A DNA stretch of 64,000 nucleotides, taken from positions 1,736,001 to 1,800,000 of the forward strand of contig NZ_VLPK01000001.1 of assembly GCF_007558865.1 (NCBI RefSeq). Reading direction: 5' to 3'. Of the stretch, positions 15,918 to 23,603 are shown in pieces. The number at the start of each line of letters is the position of its first letter. The stretch's first letter is position 1. The translations under genes and the position numbers were made by a program. The notes below the pieces were generated by a model. That model made no database searches. It had not been told where the DNA came from and saw only the letters and a list, made by a program, of their open reading frames with translations. Origin of the DNA: Mucilaginibacter corticis. Its GTDB lineage: Bacteria; Bacteroidota; Bacteroidia; Sphingobacteriales; Sphingobacteriaceae.

Positions 15918-16646
15918 TTATTGGTTAATGGCATTAAAAGCATCAACCGGCGACAGACTGTAAATTTGAGCTGTATTACCTACGTGGATCTCATATGTGT
16001 CGTTTTCAAACGCATTGATCAGGTCGTCGGCAACCTGGCTTGGCGGGATACCGTTTTCGCCGCCAATATCTTTTGAAAAATCAGTATTTACCAACGGCGG
16101 CATCAATTCAAATACTTTGATCCCGGTTGTTTTTGCCAATTCAAAACGCAAAGACTGAGTGTACGAATGTAAAGCTGCTTTACTAGCCGAATAAGTTGGC
16201 AGGGTACTACGTGGTGTTAATGCCAGTATGGATGTAACGGTAACGATAGCAGCTTCTGGCGATGCGGTTAATGCAGGCAAAAGTTGATCGGTTAAGCTCA
16301 ATACCGAAAAGAAATTGGTGTTAAATTCGTCAATCGCTATTTGTGTCGAGTTGGCATTTTGGCCAAGCTTATATACAGAAGCATTACCCGCGTTGTTGAT
16401 CAGGATATCCAATCCGCCAAAATCTGCGGTAATGGTGGTTACTAATTTTTTTACGTCGTCGGGATTATTAATATCGGCAACAATAGGGGTAACATTAGCA
16501 AGGCCTTCTGCAGCTTTTTGCAGTTTATCGGCAGTGCGGCCGGTTATAATAACTTTATTGTTTTTGGCACTTAATTGTTTGGCTATTTCTAAGCCTATGC
16601 CTGAACCACCACCGGTTACCAGCACTGTTTTGTTTGTAATATTCAT
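15918..16646 (-). CDS. Short-chain dehydrogenase/reductase (DltE-like)
   Basis: NAD(P)-dependent oxidoreductase of the classical SDR family (242 aa). The cofactor motif TGGGSGIG (residues 11-18), NNAG (84-87) and the catalytic Ser139, Tyr152 and Lys156 (YSASK) are all present. ELMPPLVNTDFSKDIGG in the C-terminal part is typical of the DltE-like subgroup. The substrate is unknown. It lies 35 bases downstream of a drug efflux gene and is probably under the same TetR regulator, suggesting a role in detoxifying the inducing compound. Confidence 0.88.
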   Translation of the reverse strand: MNITNKTVLVTGGGSGIGLEIAKQLSAKNNKVIITGRTADKLQKAAEGLANVTPIVADINNPDDVKKLVTTITADFGGLDILINNAGNASVYKLGQNANSTQIAIDEFNTNFFSVLSLTDQLLPALTASPEAAIVTVTSILALTPRSTLPTYSASKAALHSYTQSLRFELAKTTGIKVFELMPPLVNTDFSKDIGGENGIPPSQVADDLINAFENDTYEIHVGNTAQIYSLSPVDAFNAINQ

Positions 16647-16681
16647 TTTGTTGTTTATTTAAATTGATTTAACAATTATGA

Positions 16682-18229
16682 TTAATGGTCATTCAATACC
16701 AGTTTTGGCGGCCCGGCTTTGCGTTTCATTACCAGTAAAAGCAGAGGCAGTGCCAAGGCAAATAATAAGCCTATCAGCATATAAGAATCTATATAACTTA
16801 ATAAGGTTGATTGCTTTACCACAGTTACATCTACCATTTTTATAGCTTTTTGATGTGCGTCTAATAGCCCTATACCTTTATGTTGAAAATAGCTGGTGAA
16901 ACGGTTTACTCTTTCTGTTACCTGGGGATTACCGGCTGTGATATTGCTGATCAGGTCAACCCTGTGCGATGCTGTTCTGCGGGTAGAGTAGGTAGTGATG
17001 GCAGAGATACCGAATGAACCACCCAACTGCCGCATCATGTTGTTTAAAGCTGTCCCCTGCGGCATATCTTTAGCGGGCAAACTTGATACGGCCAACGAGC
17101 TTAATGGTACGGTTAACAAAGCCATCCCAACCGCGCGGAAGATCAATCGTGTGGTAATATAACTTGCAGATGTATCAAGGCTGATCTGCGACATAGACCA
17201 GTTAAAGAATATAAAACTGATAAAGCCGACTAAAATCACAATAACCGGCGATACACCGCTCTGCAGGATCTTCCCCGTAAATATCAGCGCGAACACAGCT
17301 ATGATGGCGCCGGGTAATAAAAGTAAACCGGTTTCTGTAGGGGTAAAGCCCAGCAATCTTTGCGCTATTACCGGCGTTAAAAATATCGAGGTAAACATAC
17401 CCACTCCGGTTATAAAGGTTAATATGGCAGCAACACTTAATGATTTACTTTTAAGCACCCGTAAGTCGACGACAGGATTTGGAGTATGCAACTCCCATAA
17501 AACAAAAGCGGTAAGGCTGATCACGGCTATTATGGTAAGCGCTAAAATGTACCCTTTGGCAAACCAGTCTTCTGCCTGACCGCGCTCTAATACAGTTTGT
17601 AATGATCCAATACCAATGGTGAGCAGGATAATGCCTGTCCAGTCAATACCGCCGGCTTTGGCTTTTACTGTAGGTTCGGCTAATAAAAAGTAGCATGAGG
17701 TCGCTGCGGCTATCCCTATGGGGATATTAATGTAGAAGATCCATGGCCACGAAAAATTTTCCGTAATGTAACCACCCAGAGTAGGGCCAATGGTTGGTCC
17801 GATAAACACGCCTATGCCAAATAAAGCGCTAGCGGTGCCGATCTTCTCTTTCGGAAATTGCTCATATACCACTGCTGCTGAAACAGAAAGCAGCGCGCCA
17901 CCGCCTAACCCCTGTAAAAACCGGAACAAAACCAGTTCGCTAATGCCCGACGCGTTACCACACATAAACGAACAAATGGTGAACAGGATGATAGACCCTA
18001 TATAATAATTACGCCTGCCCAGTTTGGTGCTTAAAAAGCTGGTCATGGGTATAATGATCACGTTTGCTATTGCGTATGACGTAATTACCCAGGCGGTATC
18101 CTCAAGCGTTGAACCAAGGTTGCCGCTCATGTAGGATAGGGCCACGTTTACGATGGAGGTATCTATCAGCTCCATTATAGCGGCGCAGATCACAGTAATT
18201 ATTAGTACTTGTCTTTTTAGCGGGCTCAT
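16682..18229 (-). CDS. DHA2-family (EmrB/QacA-type) drug efflux transporter
   Basis: Major facilitator protein (515 aa, 14 membrane helices) that exports drugs using the proton gradient. Family motifs are visible: MELIDTSIVNVALSYM in helix 1, DTAWVITSYAIANVIIIPMT in helix 2, STKLGRRNYYIGSIILF (motif A) and the helix 5 antiporter region GPTIGPTLGGYITENFSWPWIFYIN. It is flanked by tetR upstream and an SDR gene downstream, without a membrane-fusion (EmrA) or outer-membrane partner. A TetR operator lies 10 bases before its start codon. Confidence 0.93.
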   Translation of the reverse strand: MSPLKRQVLIITVICAAIMELIDTSIVNVALSYMSGNLGSTLEDTAWVITSYAIANVIIIPMTSFLSTKLGRRNYYIGSIILFTICSFMCGNASGISELVLFRFLQGLGGGALLSVSAAVVYEQFPKEKIGTASALFGIGVFIGPTIGPTLGGYITENFSWPWIFYINIPIGIAAATSCYFLLAEPTVKAKAGGIDWTGIILLTIGIGSLQTVLERGQAEDWFAKGYILALTIIAVISLTAFVLWELHTPNPVVDLRVLKSKSLSVAAILTFITGVGMFTSIFLTPVIAQRLLGFTPTETGLLLLPGAIIAVFALIFTGKILQSGVSPVIVILVGFISFIFFNWSMSQISLDTSASYITTRLIFRAVGMALLTVPLSSLAVSSLPAKDMPQGTALNNMMRQLGGSFGISAITTYSTRRTASHRVDLISNITAGNPQVTERVNRFTSYFQHKGIGLLDAHQKAIKMVDVTVVKQSTLLSYIDSYMLIGLLFALALPLLLLVMKRKAGPPKLVLNDH

Positions 18230-18238
18230 TTTTATTTT

Positions 18239-18252
18239 GTACCGATTGGTAT
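18239..18252. promoter_or_regulatory. TetR operator O1
   Basis: GTACCGATTGGTAT, dyad TACC....GGTA, located 10 bases before the efflux gene start. Confidence 0.75.
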
Positions 18253-18316
18253 ATTTTAAGTTGTGCGTTTAACTATTTATTCTTTGTTTTGATAGTGCAA
18301 TGTTAAATCATAAAAA

Positions 18317-18330
18317 ATACCGATTGGTAT
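18317..18330. promoter_or_regulatory. TetR operator O2
   Basis: ATACCGATTGGTAT, an exact ATACC....GGTAT dyad between the tetR stop and the efflux gene, 78 bases from O1. Confidence 0.8.
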
Positions 18331-18348
18331 ATTTTATGTCAAATTTTT

Positions 18349-18945
18349 TTATTTCTTCATTTGGTCTATAAGCAATTTTACAGTAGCCAGGATATGTTCA
18401 AGATTGGCTTTACTACCGGTTACCTTACCTATCATAATACCACCCTCAATTAATGCAATGATGGAGAGGGCCGATTGATTAACATCAACATCAGCCTTAA
18501 ATTCGCCTGCGGTAATACCGCCCTGTATTAGCTCTACAATGTTTTTCTTCCACCTGATTATGGCTTTGGAAGCTTTATCTTTTAGCAGATTGTTGGTGTC
18601 GTCGGCTTCAATTGCTGTGTTTAATATGGCACAGCCACCACGTTCTGCCAAGATAGAATCGCTGTAAACTTTGGTATAAACCAATAGCTTATCGTGATAA
18701 GTAGTTTCCTGATCGATTAACTGCTGGATCTTTTCCCTGACGCGGAGGGTGTTAAAATCAAAAACCGCAAGTGCCACATCTTCCTTGCTTTCAAAATTAC
18801 CATATATGCTGCCCTTGGTAAGGCCGGTAGCCTCGGTAAGGTCAGACAATGACGTACCCGCATACCCTTTCTTATTGAAAACAACCGCGGTTTTTTCAAT
18901 AATGAACTGGCGCGTACGCTCTGCTTTTGATGACTCTTTATCCAC
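18349..18945 (-). CDS. TetR/AcrR-family repressor of the efflux pump
   Basis: This 198-residue regulator has an N-terminal helix-turn-helix (residues 8-55: RTRQFIIEKTAVVFNKKGYAGTSLSDLTEATGLTKGSIYGNF) and a helical ligand-binding C-terminal domain (about 80-198). The start is GTG. It probably represses itself and the downstream efflux and SDR genes: three copies of a near-identical dyad lie at 18240, 18317 and 18955, the last overlapping its own -7 element. The ligand is unknown. Confidence 0.92.
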   Translation of the reverse strand: MDKESSKAERTRQFIIEKTAVVFNKKGYAGTSLSDLTEATGLTKGSIYGNFESKEDVALAVFDFNTLRVREKIQQLIDQETTYHDKLLVYTKVYSDSILAERGGCAILNTAIEADDTNNLLKDKASKAIIRWKKNIVELIQGGITAGEFKADVDVNQSALSIIALIEGGIMIGKVTGSKANLEHILATVKLLIDQMKK

Positions 18946-18949
18946 GATG

Positions 18950-18968
18950 CAAATATACCAATTGGTAT
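18950..18968. promoter_or_regulatory. tetR -7 element overlapped by operator O3
   Basis: Operator ATACCAATTGGTAT at 18955-18968 overlaps a minus-strand -7 element TATATTTG at 18950-18957. The GTG start at 18945 is only four bases past the element, so the mRNA would have almost no leader and the repressor would block its own promoter. Confidence 0.75.
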
Positions 18969-19046
18969 TTAATTGTGTGTTTTTATTGTGTCATAATTGA
19001 CTAAGATTTTTAAGATAGAAGGATTGTAGGTTGAATAAACGCGGTG

Positions 19047-19196
19047 GACTCACCCCGACTTAGCTTCGCTCGTCGACCCTCTCTTCGCCTTCGGCGGAAA
19101 GAGGGCAATTGTTCAATAGTAAATATAAATAGTGATAGCCTTTTTACCGCTTGCGGAAGAGAGGGCAGGTCCAGCGACGCGTAGACGGGGTGAGTA
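19047..19196. repeat. Long REP-like inverted repeat (CTCACCCCG type)
   Basis: The left arm GGACTCACCCCGACTTAGCT, then TCGCTCGTCGACCCTCTCTT, is imperfectly complementary to AAGAGAGGGCAGGTCCAGCG followed by ACGCGTAGACGGGGTGAGT. An inner hairpin TTCGCCTTCGGCGGAA lies between. It fills the gap between tetR and truB. Confidence 0.7.
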
Positions 19197-19229
19197 ATTG
19201 CTCGCGCCCAAACAACCAAGCATAATTAT

Positions 19230-19237
19230 TACCTTTG
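19230..19237 (+). promoter_or_regulatory. -7 element upstream of truB
   Basis: TACCTTTG, 20 bases before TTG 19258. Its position rules out the upstream in-frame TTG at 19198 as the start, because that codon would precede the promoter. No matching TTG element was found 20 bases further upstream. Confidence 0.55.
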
Positions 19238-19257
19238 CAGCAACAAAAACGTACACA

Positions 19258-19974
19258 TTGGATAACGCACAACCAAAAAATAAAGAATTTGATTTTGCCG
19301 CAGGCGAATTGCTGCTGGTGAATAAACCTTACCAATGGACAAGTTTTGATGTGGTGGGTAAACTGCGTAATTCATTTAAACCGCTAAAACTAAAAGTGGG
19401 CCACGCCGGCACGCTTGATCCGCTTGCTACGGGGCTGCTCATTATCTGCACCGGTAAGATGACCAAGCAGATAGATACCTTCCAGGCCGAAGAAAAAGAA
19501 TATACCGGCACCATGGTGCTGGGCGCTACCACGCCATCGTACGATATGGAAACCGAAGTTGACGAAACTTTTGATACAAGCAACCTAACCGACGACCAGA
19601 TACGTAATGCCTGTAAACAATTTATGGGCGATATACAACAATACCCACCTGCACACTCGGCCATAAAGGTTGATGGCGAACGTTTATATGAAAAAGCCCG
19701 CCGCGGCGAAGAGGTTGAACTTAAACTACGTGCGGTAACCATCAGCGAATTTGAGATAACACGTATTGAATTACCCGAAGTCGATTTTCGCGTGGTATGC
19801 AGCAAGGGCACTTACATACGGTCGTTGGTTAATGATTTTGGCAGGGCACTTAACAATGGCGCATACCTCTCAAAACTTACCCGCACCCGCAGCGGCAACT
19901 TTAAACTAACAGATGCCTGGGAGGTTATGGAACTGGTAAATGTTATTCGAGAACGTAAAGTAATGAGTGAATGA
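19258..19974 (+). CDS. truB: tRNA pseudouridine(55) synthase
   Basis: Makes pseudouridine 55 in the T-loop of tRNAs. The protein (238 aa from the chosen start) has the catalytic motif VGHAGTLDPLATGLL, the KEYTGTMVLGATTPSYD and YPPAHSAIKVDGERLYEKAR blocks and the C-terminal CSKGTYIRSLVNDFG motif. The start TTG 19258 (first residues MDNAQPKNKEF) is chosen because a -7 element lies just upstream and the extra 20 N-terminal residues of the longer frame are unlike the family. ribF follows 64 bases later. Confidence 0.93.
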   Translation: MDNAQPKNKEFDFAAGELLLVNKPYQWTSFDVVGKLRNSFKPLKLKVGHAGTLDPLATGLLIICTGKMTKQIDTFQAEEKEYTGTMVLGATTPSYDMETEVDETFDTSNLTDDQIRNACKQFMGDIQQYPPAHSAIKVDGERLYEKARRGEEVELKLRAVTISEFEITRIELPEVDFRVVCSKGTYIRSLVNDFGRALNNGAYLSKLTRTRSGNFKLTDAWEVMELVNVIRERKVMSE

Positions 19975-20038
19975 GTGATTTTTGAATGAGTGAATTCAAA
20001 CTTTGCACAAATTCGAAATTGAACATCCGACATCCGAA
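19975..20038. repeat. Short word element between truB and ribF
   Basis: GAGTGATTTTTGAATGAGTG continues the GTAATGAGTGAATGAGTGAT run at the truB 3' end, followed by ATTCGAAATTGAACATCCGA and CATCCGAAATG. The gap is made of tandem words like other gaps here, with little inverted pairing. Confidence 0.5.
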
Positions 20039-20968
20039 ATGAAAATATACCATCATATTGATGAATTTAAGCCGGTTAAAAATGCCGTTGTTACCATCGG
20101 CACTTTTGATGGCGTACACCTGGGGCACCGTAAAATAGTATCGCGCATAAAAGAACTGGCAGATGCCTGCGATGGCGAAACCGTTATTTTAACCTTCTTT
20201 CCGCATCCGCGGATGATCCTGCATCCTGAGGATGAAAATATAAAGCTGATCACTACCATCAATGAAAAGGCGCAGCTGTTAGAGCAATTAGGTGTCGATC
20301 ATTTAATTATTACACCATTTTCCAGGGATTTCTCCAACCAAAGCGCCGAGGATTATATCCGTGATGTATTAGTCAACAAGATCGGTACAAAAAAAATTGT
20401 GATAGGTTATGATCACCGCTTCGGTAAAGACCGCCGTGGCGGATTGAGCGATTTGCTGCACCTCTCGCCCATTTATGGTTTCGAGGTGATAGAGATCCCT
20501 GAGCAGGATATTAACGAGGTAGCAGTAAGCTCTACCCGCATCCGTGAAGCATTACTGGCTGCAAATATTGAACTGGCCAATACGTTTTTAGGTTACCCGT
20601 TCTTTATTACCGGCAAAGTGATCCGCGGCGACCAGATTGGCCGGCAGATAGGTTATCCTACCGCTAACATCCAGATCGAGGAAAAATACAAGCTGATCCC
20701 CGCCGATGGCATTTTCGCGGTTAAGGTACAGCATGATGGCACCGAATATAAAGGCATGGCCTATATCGGCAGCCGCCCCACCATTAACGGCATGACGCGT
20801 AATATCGAGGTTAACTTGTTCGACTTTAGTAAAGAGATCTATAACGAAACCATCCGCATGGAGTTTCACTATTTTGTGCGGGGCGATGTTAAGTTTAACG
20901 GCTTAGACGAGTTGAAAGTACAGATAGCGAAGGATAAGGAAGATGTTTTGCAGTTGCTTGGTCAATAG
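20039..20968 (+). CDS. ribF: Bifunctional riboflavin kinase/FAD synthetase
   Basis: Phosphorylates riboflavin to FMN and adenylates FMN to FAD. The N-terminal FAD synthetase domain has TIGTFDGVHLGHRKIV and FFPHPRMIL, then FSRDFSNQSAEDYI and YDHRFGKDRRG; SSTRIREAL marks its end. The C-terminal kinase domain (from about residue 185) has GKVIRGDQIGRQIGYPTANI and GMAYIGSRPTING. ATG 20039 (MKIYHHI) is preferred over an in-frame TTG at 20003, which lies inside the word element. Normal family length of about 310 residues. Confidence 0.95.
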   Translation: MKIYHHIDEFKPVKNAVVTIGTFDGVHLGHRKIVSRIKELADACDGETVILTFFPHPRMILHPEDENIKLITTINEKAQLLEQLGVDHLIITPFSRDFSNQSAEDYIRDVLVNKIGTKKIVIGYDHRFGKDRRGGLSDLLHLSPIYGFEVIEIPEQDINEVAVSSTRIREALLAANIELANTFLGYPFFITGKVIRGDQIGRQIGYPTANIQIEEKYKLIPADGIFAVKVQHDGTEYKGMAYIGSRPTINGMTRNIEVNLFDFSKEIYNETIRMEFHYFVRGDVKFNGLDELKVQIAKDKEDVLQLLGQ

Positions 20969-21090
20969 TCATTGGTCATCAGTCATTAGATTTTATTATA
21001 TTAAGTTCTTGAACTTTAATTAATAGTTTTGTTAAGTAAGTAAATCATTGTCATTGAATATCACTAATGACTAATGACAAATGCCCAATG
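20967..21090. repeat. Word palindrome (AGTCATTGGTCATCAGTCATTAG type)
   Basis: The left arm at about 20969-20992 (AGTCATTGGTCATCAGTCAT) is imperfectly complementary to CTAATGACTAATGACAAATG and CCCAATGACC at about 21064-21093. Its words contain several ATGs, which create a false longer start for the next gene. Confidence 0.75.
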
Positions 21091-22134
21091 ACCAAACTAA
21101 ACATCGATAAAGCCGAAAGTGAGTTTTTGAATAAAACCATTGCCCACTGGGAAAAAGAAAATCTGGTGAGCGATGAGCAGGCTGAAAACCTTCGTACATC
21201 ATACGAGGTAAAAGGCTTTGACTGGATGCGGCTGGCAAAATATTCGTTTTGGATAGCGCTCATTTGCGGCGGCGCATCGTTCGCGTTCCTCATCGTTAAT
21301 GATGCTGTTGTAAACTGGCTCAAGCATTTATATTATACCCCAGATATTGTCATCAGTATCATATCAGCTATTGCTGCTGCCTTGTTGTTTTACTGGGGCC
21401 GTCGCAGAGAACGGATTTATCCTGAAATGATCTTTAGTAATGAAGCCGTAATATTTACCGGCATATTATTCACCGCCTGCTGTATAGCTTATTTGGGTAA
21501 AGCGTTAGACCGGGGGTCGGGCCATTATTCTTTATTGTTTTTGCTATCGGTTTTTGTGTATGGCTTTTTAGGCTGGCGGATGCGGTCGCGCCTGATATGG
21601 CTGTTCGCGCTGGTTTCATTAGGTAGCTGGTTCGGCACAGAAACCGGTTTCCAAACCCATTGGACGGATTATTTCCTGGGGATGAATTATCCTTTGCGCT
21701 TCGTACTTTTTGGCGTGGTGCTGGTTAGCGCCTGCGCGGTTTTAAAAAAACGCAAGTGGTTTGCCTATTTCTGGGAGCATACTTACGTATCGGGCTTGTT
21801 GTACCTGTTTATGTCGTTGTGGTTGCTCAGCATTTTTGGTAACTACGGCAACCTTGATAAATGGTACCAGATCAAACAGATCAGCTTATACTATTGGGGC
21901 ATTATCTCCATGGGCGTAGCCGGGTTATTCCTGCTCTACGGCTTAAAAACCAAGGATGATATTGCCCGCGAGTTTGGCATAACCTTCCTGATCATTTTTA
22001 TCTACACCAAATACTTCGAATACTTTTGGGATAACACTAACCGCACTATTTTCTTCGCCATCCTTGCCGGTTCGTTTTGGCTTATAGGGCGAAAAGCTGA
22101 GAAGATTTGGAATTTGAAGAGTAGAAATTCTTAG
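21088..22134 (+). CDS. DUF2157-like multi-pass membrane protein
   Basis: A protein with a cytoplasmic N-terminal helix region (FLNKTIAHWEKENLVSDEQAENL, the DUF2157 start) followed by about ten membrane segments. The function of the family is unknown. ATG 21088 is chosen; the in-frame ATG at 21067 lies within the preceding word palindrome, which would add the repeat-derived residues MTNDKCP. The stop is six bases from the convergent LysE gene. Confidence 0.82.
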   Translation: MTKLNIDKAESEFLNKTIAHWEKENLVSDEQAENLRTSYEVKGFDWMRLAKYSFWIALICGGASFAFLIVNDAVVNWLKHLYYTPDIVISIISAIAAALLFYWGRRRERIYPEMIFSNEAVIFTGILFTACCIAYLGKALDRGSGHYSLLFLLSVFVYGFLGWRMRSRLIWLFALVSLGSWFGTETGFQTHWTDYFLGMNYPLRFVLFGVVLVSACAVLKKRKWFAYFWEHTYVSGLLYLFMSLWLLSIFGNYGNLDKWYQIKQISLYYWGIISMGVAGLFLLYGLKTKDDIAREFGITFLIIFIYTKYFEYFWDNTNRTIFFAILAGSFWLIGRKAEKIWNLKSRNS

Positions 22135-22140
22135 CGTTAA

Positions 22141-22785
22141 TTAATTTTTCTGTTGAATAGCAGCTTTTGGCTTCACCGCCAGGTACACCCTTTTTACCAA
22201 ATGATATCCCGCGAAAGCGAAAAATAAAATAGCGATAGCGGTATTGATAACCCTGGTGCTCAATGCAAATTTACTCTGGATATACTGGGCAAAACGGGCA
22301 TATAAAAAAAGGCATAAAAAAGCTCCGGCTGCAGAGCCAATACTAAATATTATTAAAGCGACATTGCCGTCCAATATCCATTCGTGTGTTATCAGGTAAG
22401 TGCCGGTAATGATCCAGAAAGGTACCTGCATAGGGTTTACAAACCCCAGGATAATGCCATGTTTAATACTGGCGTGCTCACTTTGTTTAGCTTGGGGCGG
22501 TTTTTTACGGTTTAGCCAGGTAATTATTCCCAACACTAAAAATAAAGCAAACATTACCCAATCAATCACCACATCAAGGTGTACCTGTGCAGACAGCCAT
22601 TTGGCCGCGTGCATAATAAAAAAGGTAAAAAAAAGCTCAACGCATGAAAAAGCGATAATAAACTGCATGGCTTGTTTAATGCCACGGTTTATGGTAATGC
22701 GTACTACGGTAAGGTTGATGTTTCCGGGTGGGATATAACCTATAAAATTGGCTATCAGCCCCAGGAAGAAAGTCAGAAAAATCAT
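22141..22785 (-). CDS. LysE/RhtB-family transporter
   Basis: Membrane protein of about 214 residues with six hydrophobic segments and the family motif GYIPPGNINL near the N-terminus, plus GIILGFVNPMQVPFWI in the middle. LysE/RhtB proteins export amino acids; the substrate here is unknown. ATG 22785 is chosen because a -7 element TATCTTTG lies at 22792-22799 on the minus strand, placing the alternative ATG at 22812 upstream of the promoter. Confidence 0.85.
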   Translation of the reverse strand: MIFLTFFLGLIANFIGYIPPGNINLTVVRITINRGIKQAMQFIIAFSCVELFFTFFIMHAAKWLSAQVHLDVVIDWVMFALFLVLGIITWLNRKKPPQAKQSEHASIKHGIILGFVNPMQVPFWIITGTYLITHEWILDGNVALIIFSIGSAAGAFLCLFLYARFAQYIQSKFALSTRVINTAIAILFFAFAGYHLVKRVYLAVKPKAAIQQKN

Positions 22786-22791
22786 TAACCC

Positions 22792-22799
22792 CAAAGATA
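22792..22799 (-). promoter_or_regulatory. -7 element of the LysE gene
   Basis: TATCTTTG on the minus strand with six bases to ATG 22785; predicts an almost leaderless mRNA. Confidence 0.55.
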
Positions 22800-22875
22800 T
22801 ACAAATGCGCAAATATGCCGTTGCGAGAATGATGTTATTAAATTATTAAATCAAATCTGCACCTTTGTAAACCGT

Positions 22876-23337
22876 ATGACAGCATTAACAGAAGAACAAC
22901 AAGAGCGCATAGACCTGATCAGACACAAGCTGAAGTTTGTTGAACAAAGACCCACAGTTGCCTGCATAACAGCTTTAGACCCATTAATATTATCAGGTGT
23001 TAAGGTTGATGAACTGGCCAATATTGCGGGTGGGGCTGCAATAGCAGGGGATGAACAAACTTTGTTAGAGCTTAACCCTGATGTGATCATCCTGATGCCT
23101 GTTGATTACTCCATTGCAGAAAGCATGGGGCATATTGATGAGTTGTTGCAGATATTTGGTTTTGTAGACCTGAAAGCGATAAAAAGCAATCGCCTTTATA
23201 TTGCTGATGCCTCCCGCTTTTTTGAAGATTCGCCCGAAAAATGGGTCGAATCTGTAGAGTTACTGGCAGAGATCATCAATCCCAAACAATTTATTTTTGG
23301 ATACGAGGGTGACGGATGGATAAGGTTTACTGTCTGA
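22876..23337 (+). CDS. Lone C-terminal lobe of a BtuF/FepB-like binding protein
   Basis: This is a 153-residue protein without a signal peptide. RPTVACITALDPLILSGVKV, then VDELANIAGGAAIAGDE, then LNPDVIILMPVDYSI and ESVELLAEIINPKQF match the second lobe of cobalamin/iron-chelate periplasmic binding proteins, but the first lobe is missing. CACCTTTG at 22860-22867 is a plausible -7 element, so the gene appears to start here instead of being a 5' truncation. It is probably cytoplasmic; a metal-chelate or corrinoid-binding role is inference. It converges with a TonB receptor gene. Confidence 0.7.
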   Translation: MTALTEEQQERIDLIRHKLKFVEQRPTVACITALDPLILSGVKVDELANIAGGAAIAGDEQTLLELNPDVIILMPVDYSIAESMGHIDELLQIFGFVDLKAIKSNRLYIADASRFFEDSPEKWVESVELLAEIINPKQFIFGYEGDGWIRFTV

Positions 23338-23390
23338 ATTATAAGCGGGCTGCCCGTGATGAAGTTCAGCATTAACTAAATGTTTTCAGG

Positions 23391-23589
23391 GTGATTCACT
23401 CCCCAAAAAAAGGTCAAAAATAGCTGTTTTTGAGTCGTTGATAATCAATAAGATAACGTTCAATTATACTTAAAATATCCTGACTTATATGGTGATTCAA
23501 AAGTGATTCACTGAAATTGTTAAAATGTTTATTTTCAATATGTTGAGCTAAAAATGTGATTCAAGTGATTCATATTTAAAGTGAATCAC
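23391..23589. repeat. Cluster of GTGATTCA words
   Basis: GTGATTCA occurs at 23391, 23492, 23503, 23556 and 23565, and its inverse GTGAATCAC at 23581-23589. All lie in the gap between two convergent genes, so they are unlikely to be operators of either promoter. Confidence 0.75.
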
Positions 23590-23603
23590 TTTCTCTTTAA
23601 ATA

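Noticed and set aside
19198-19257. Longer truB start (TTG 19198)
   Set aside because: It would precede the TACCTTTG promoter element and adds residues unrelated to the family.
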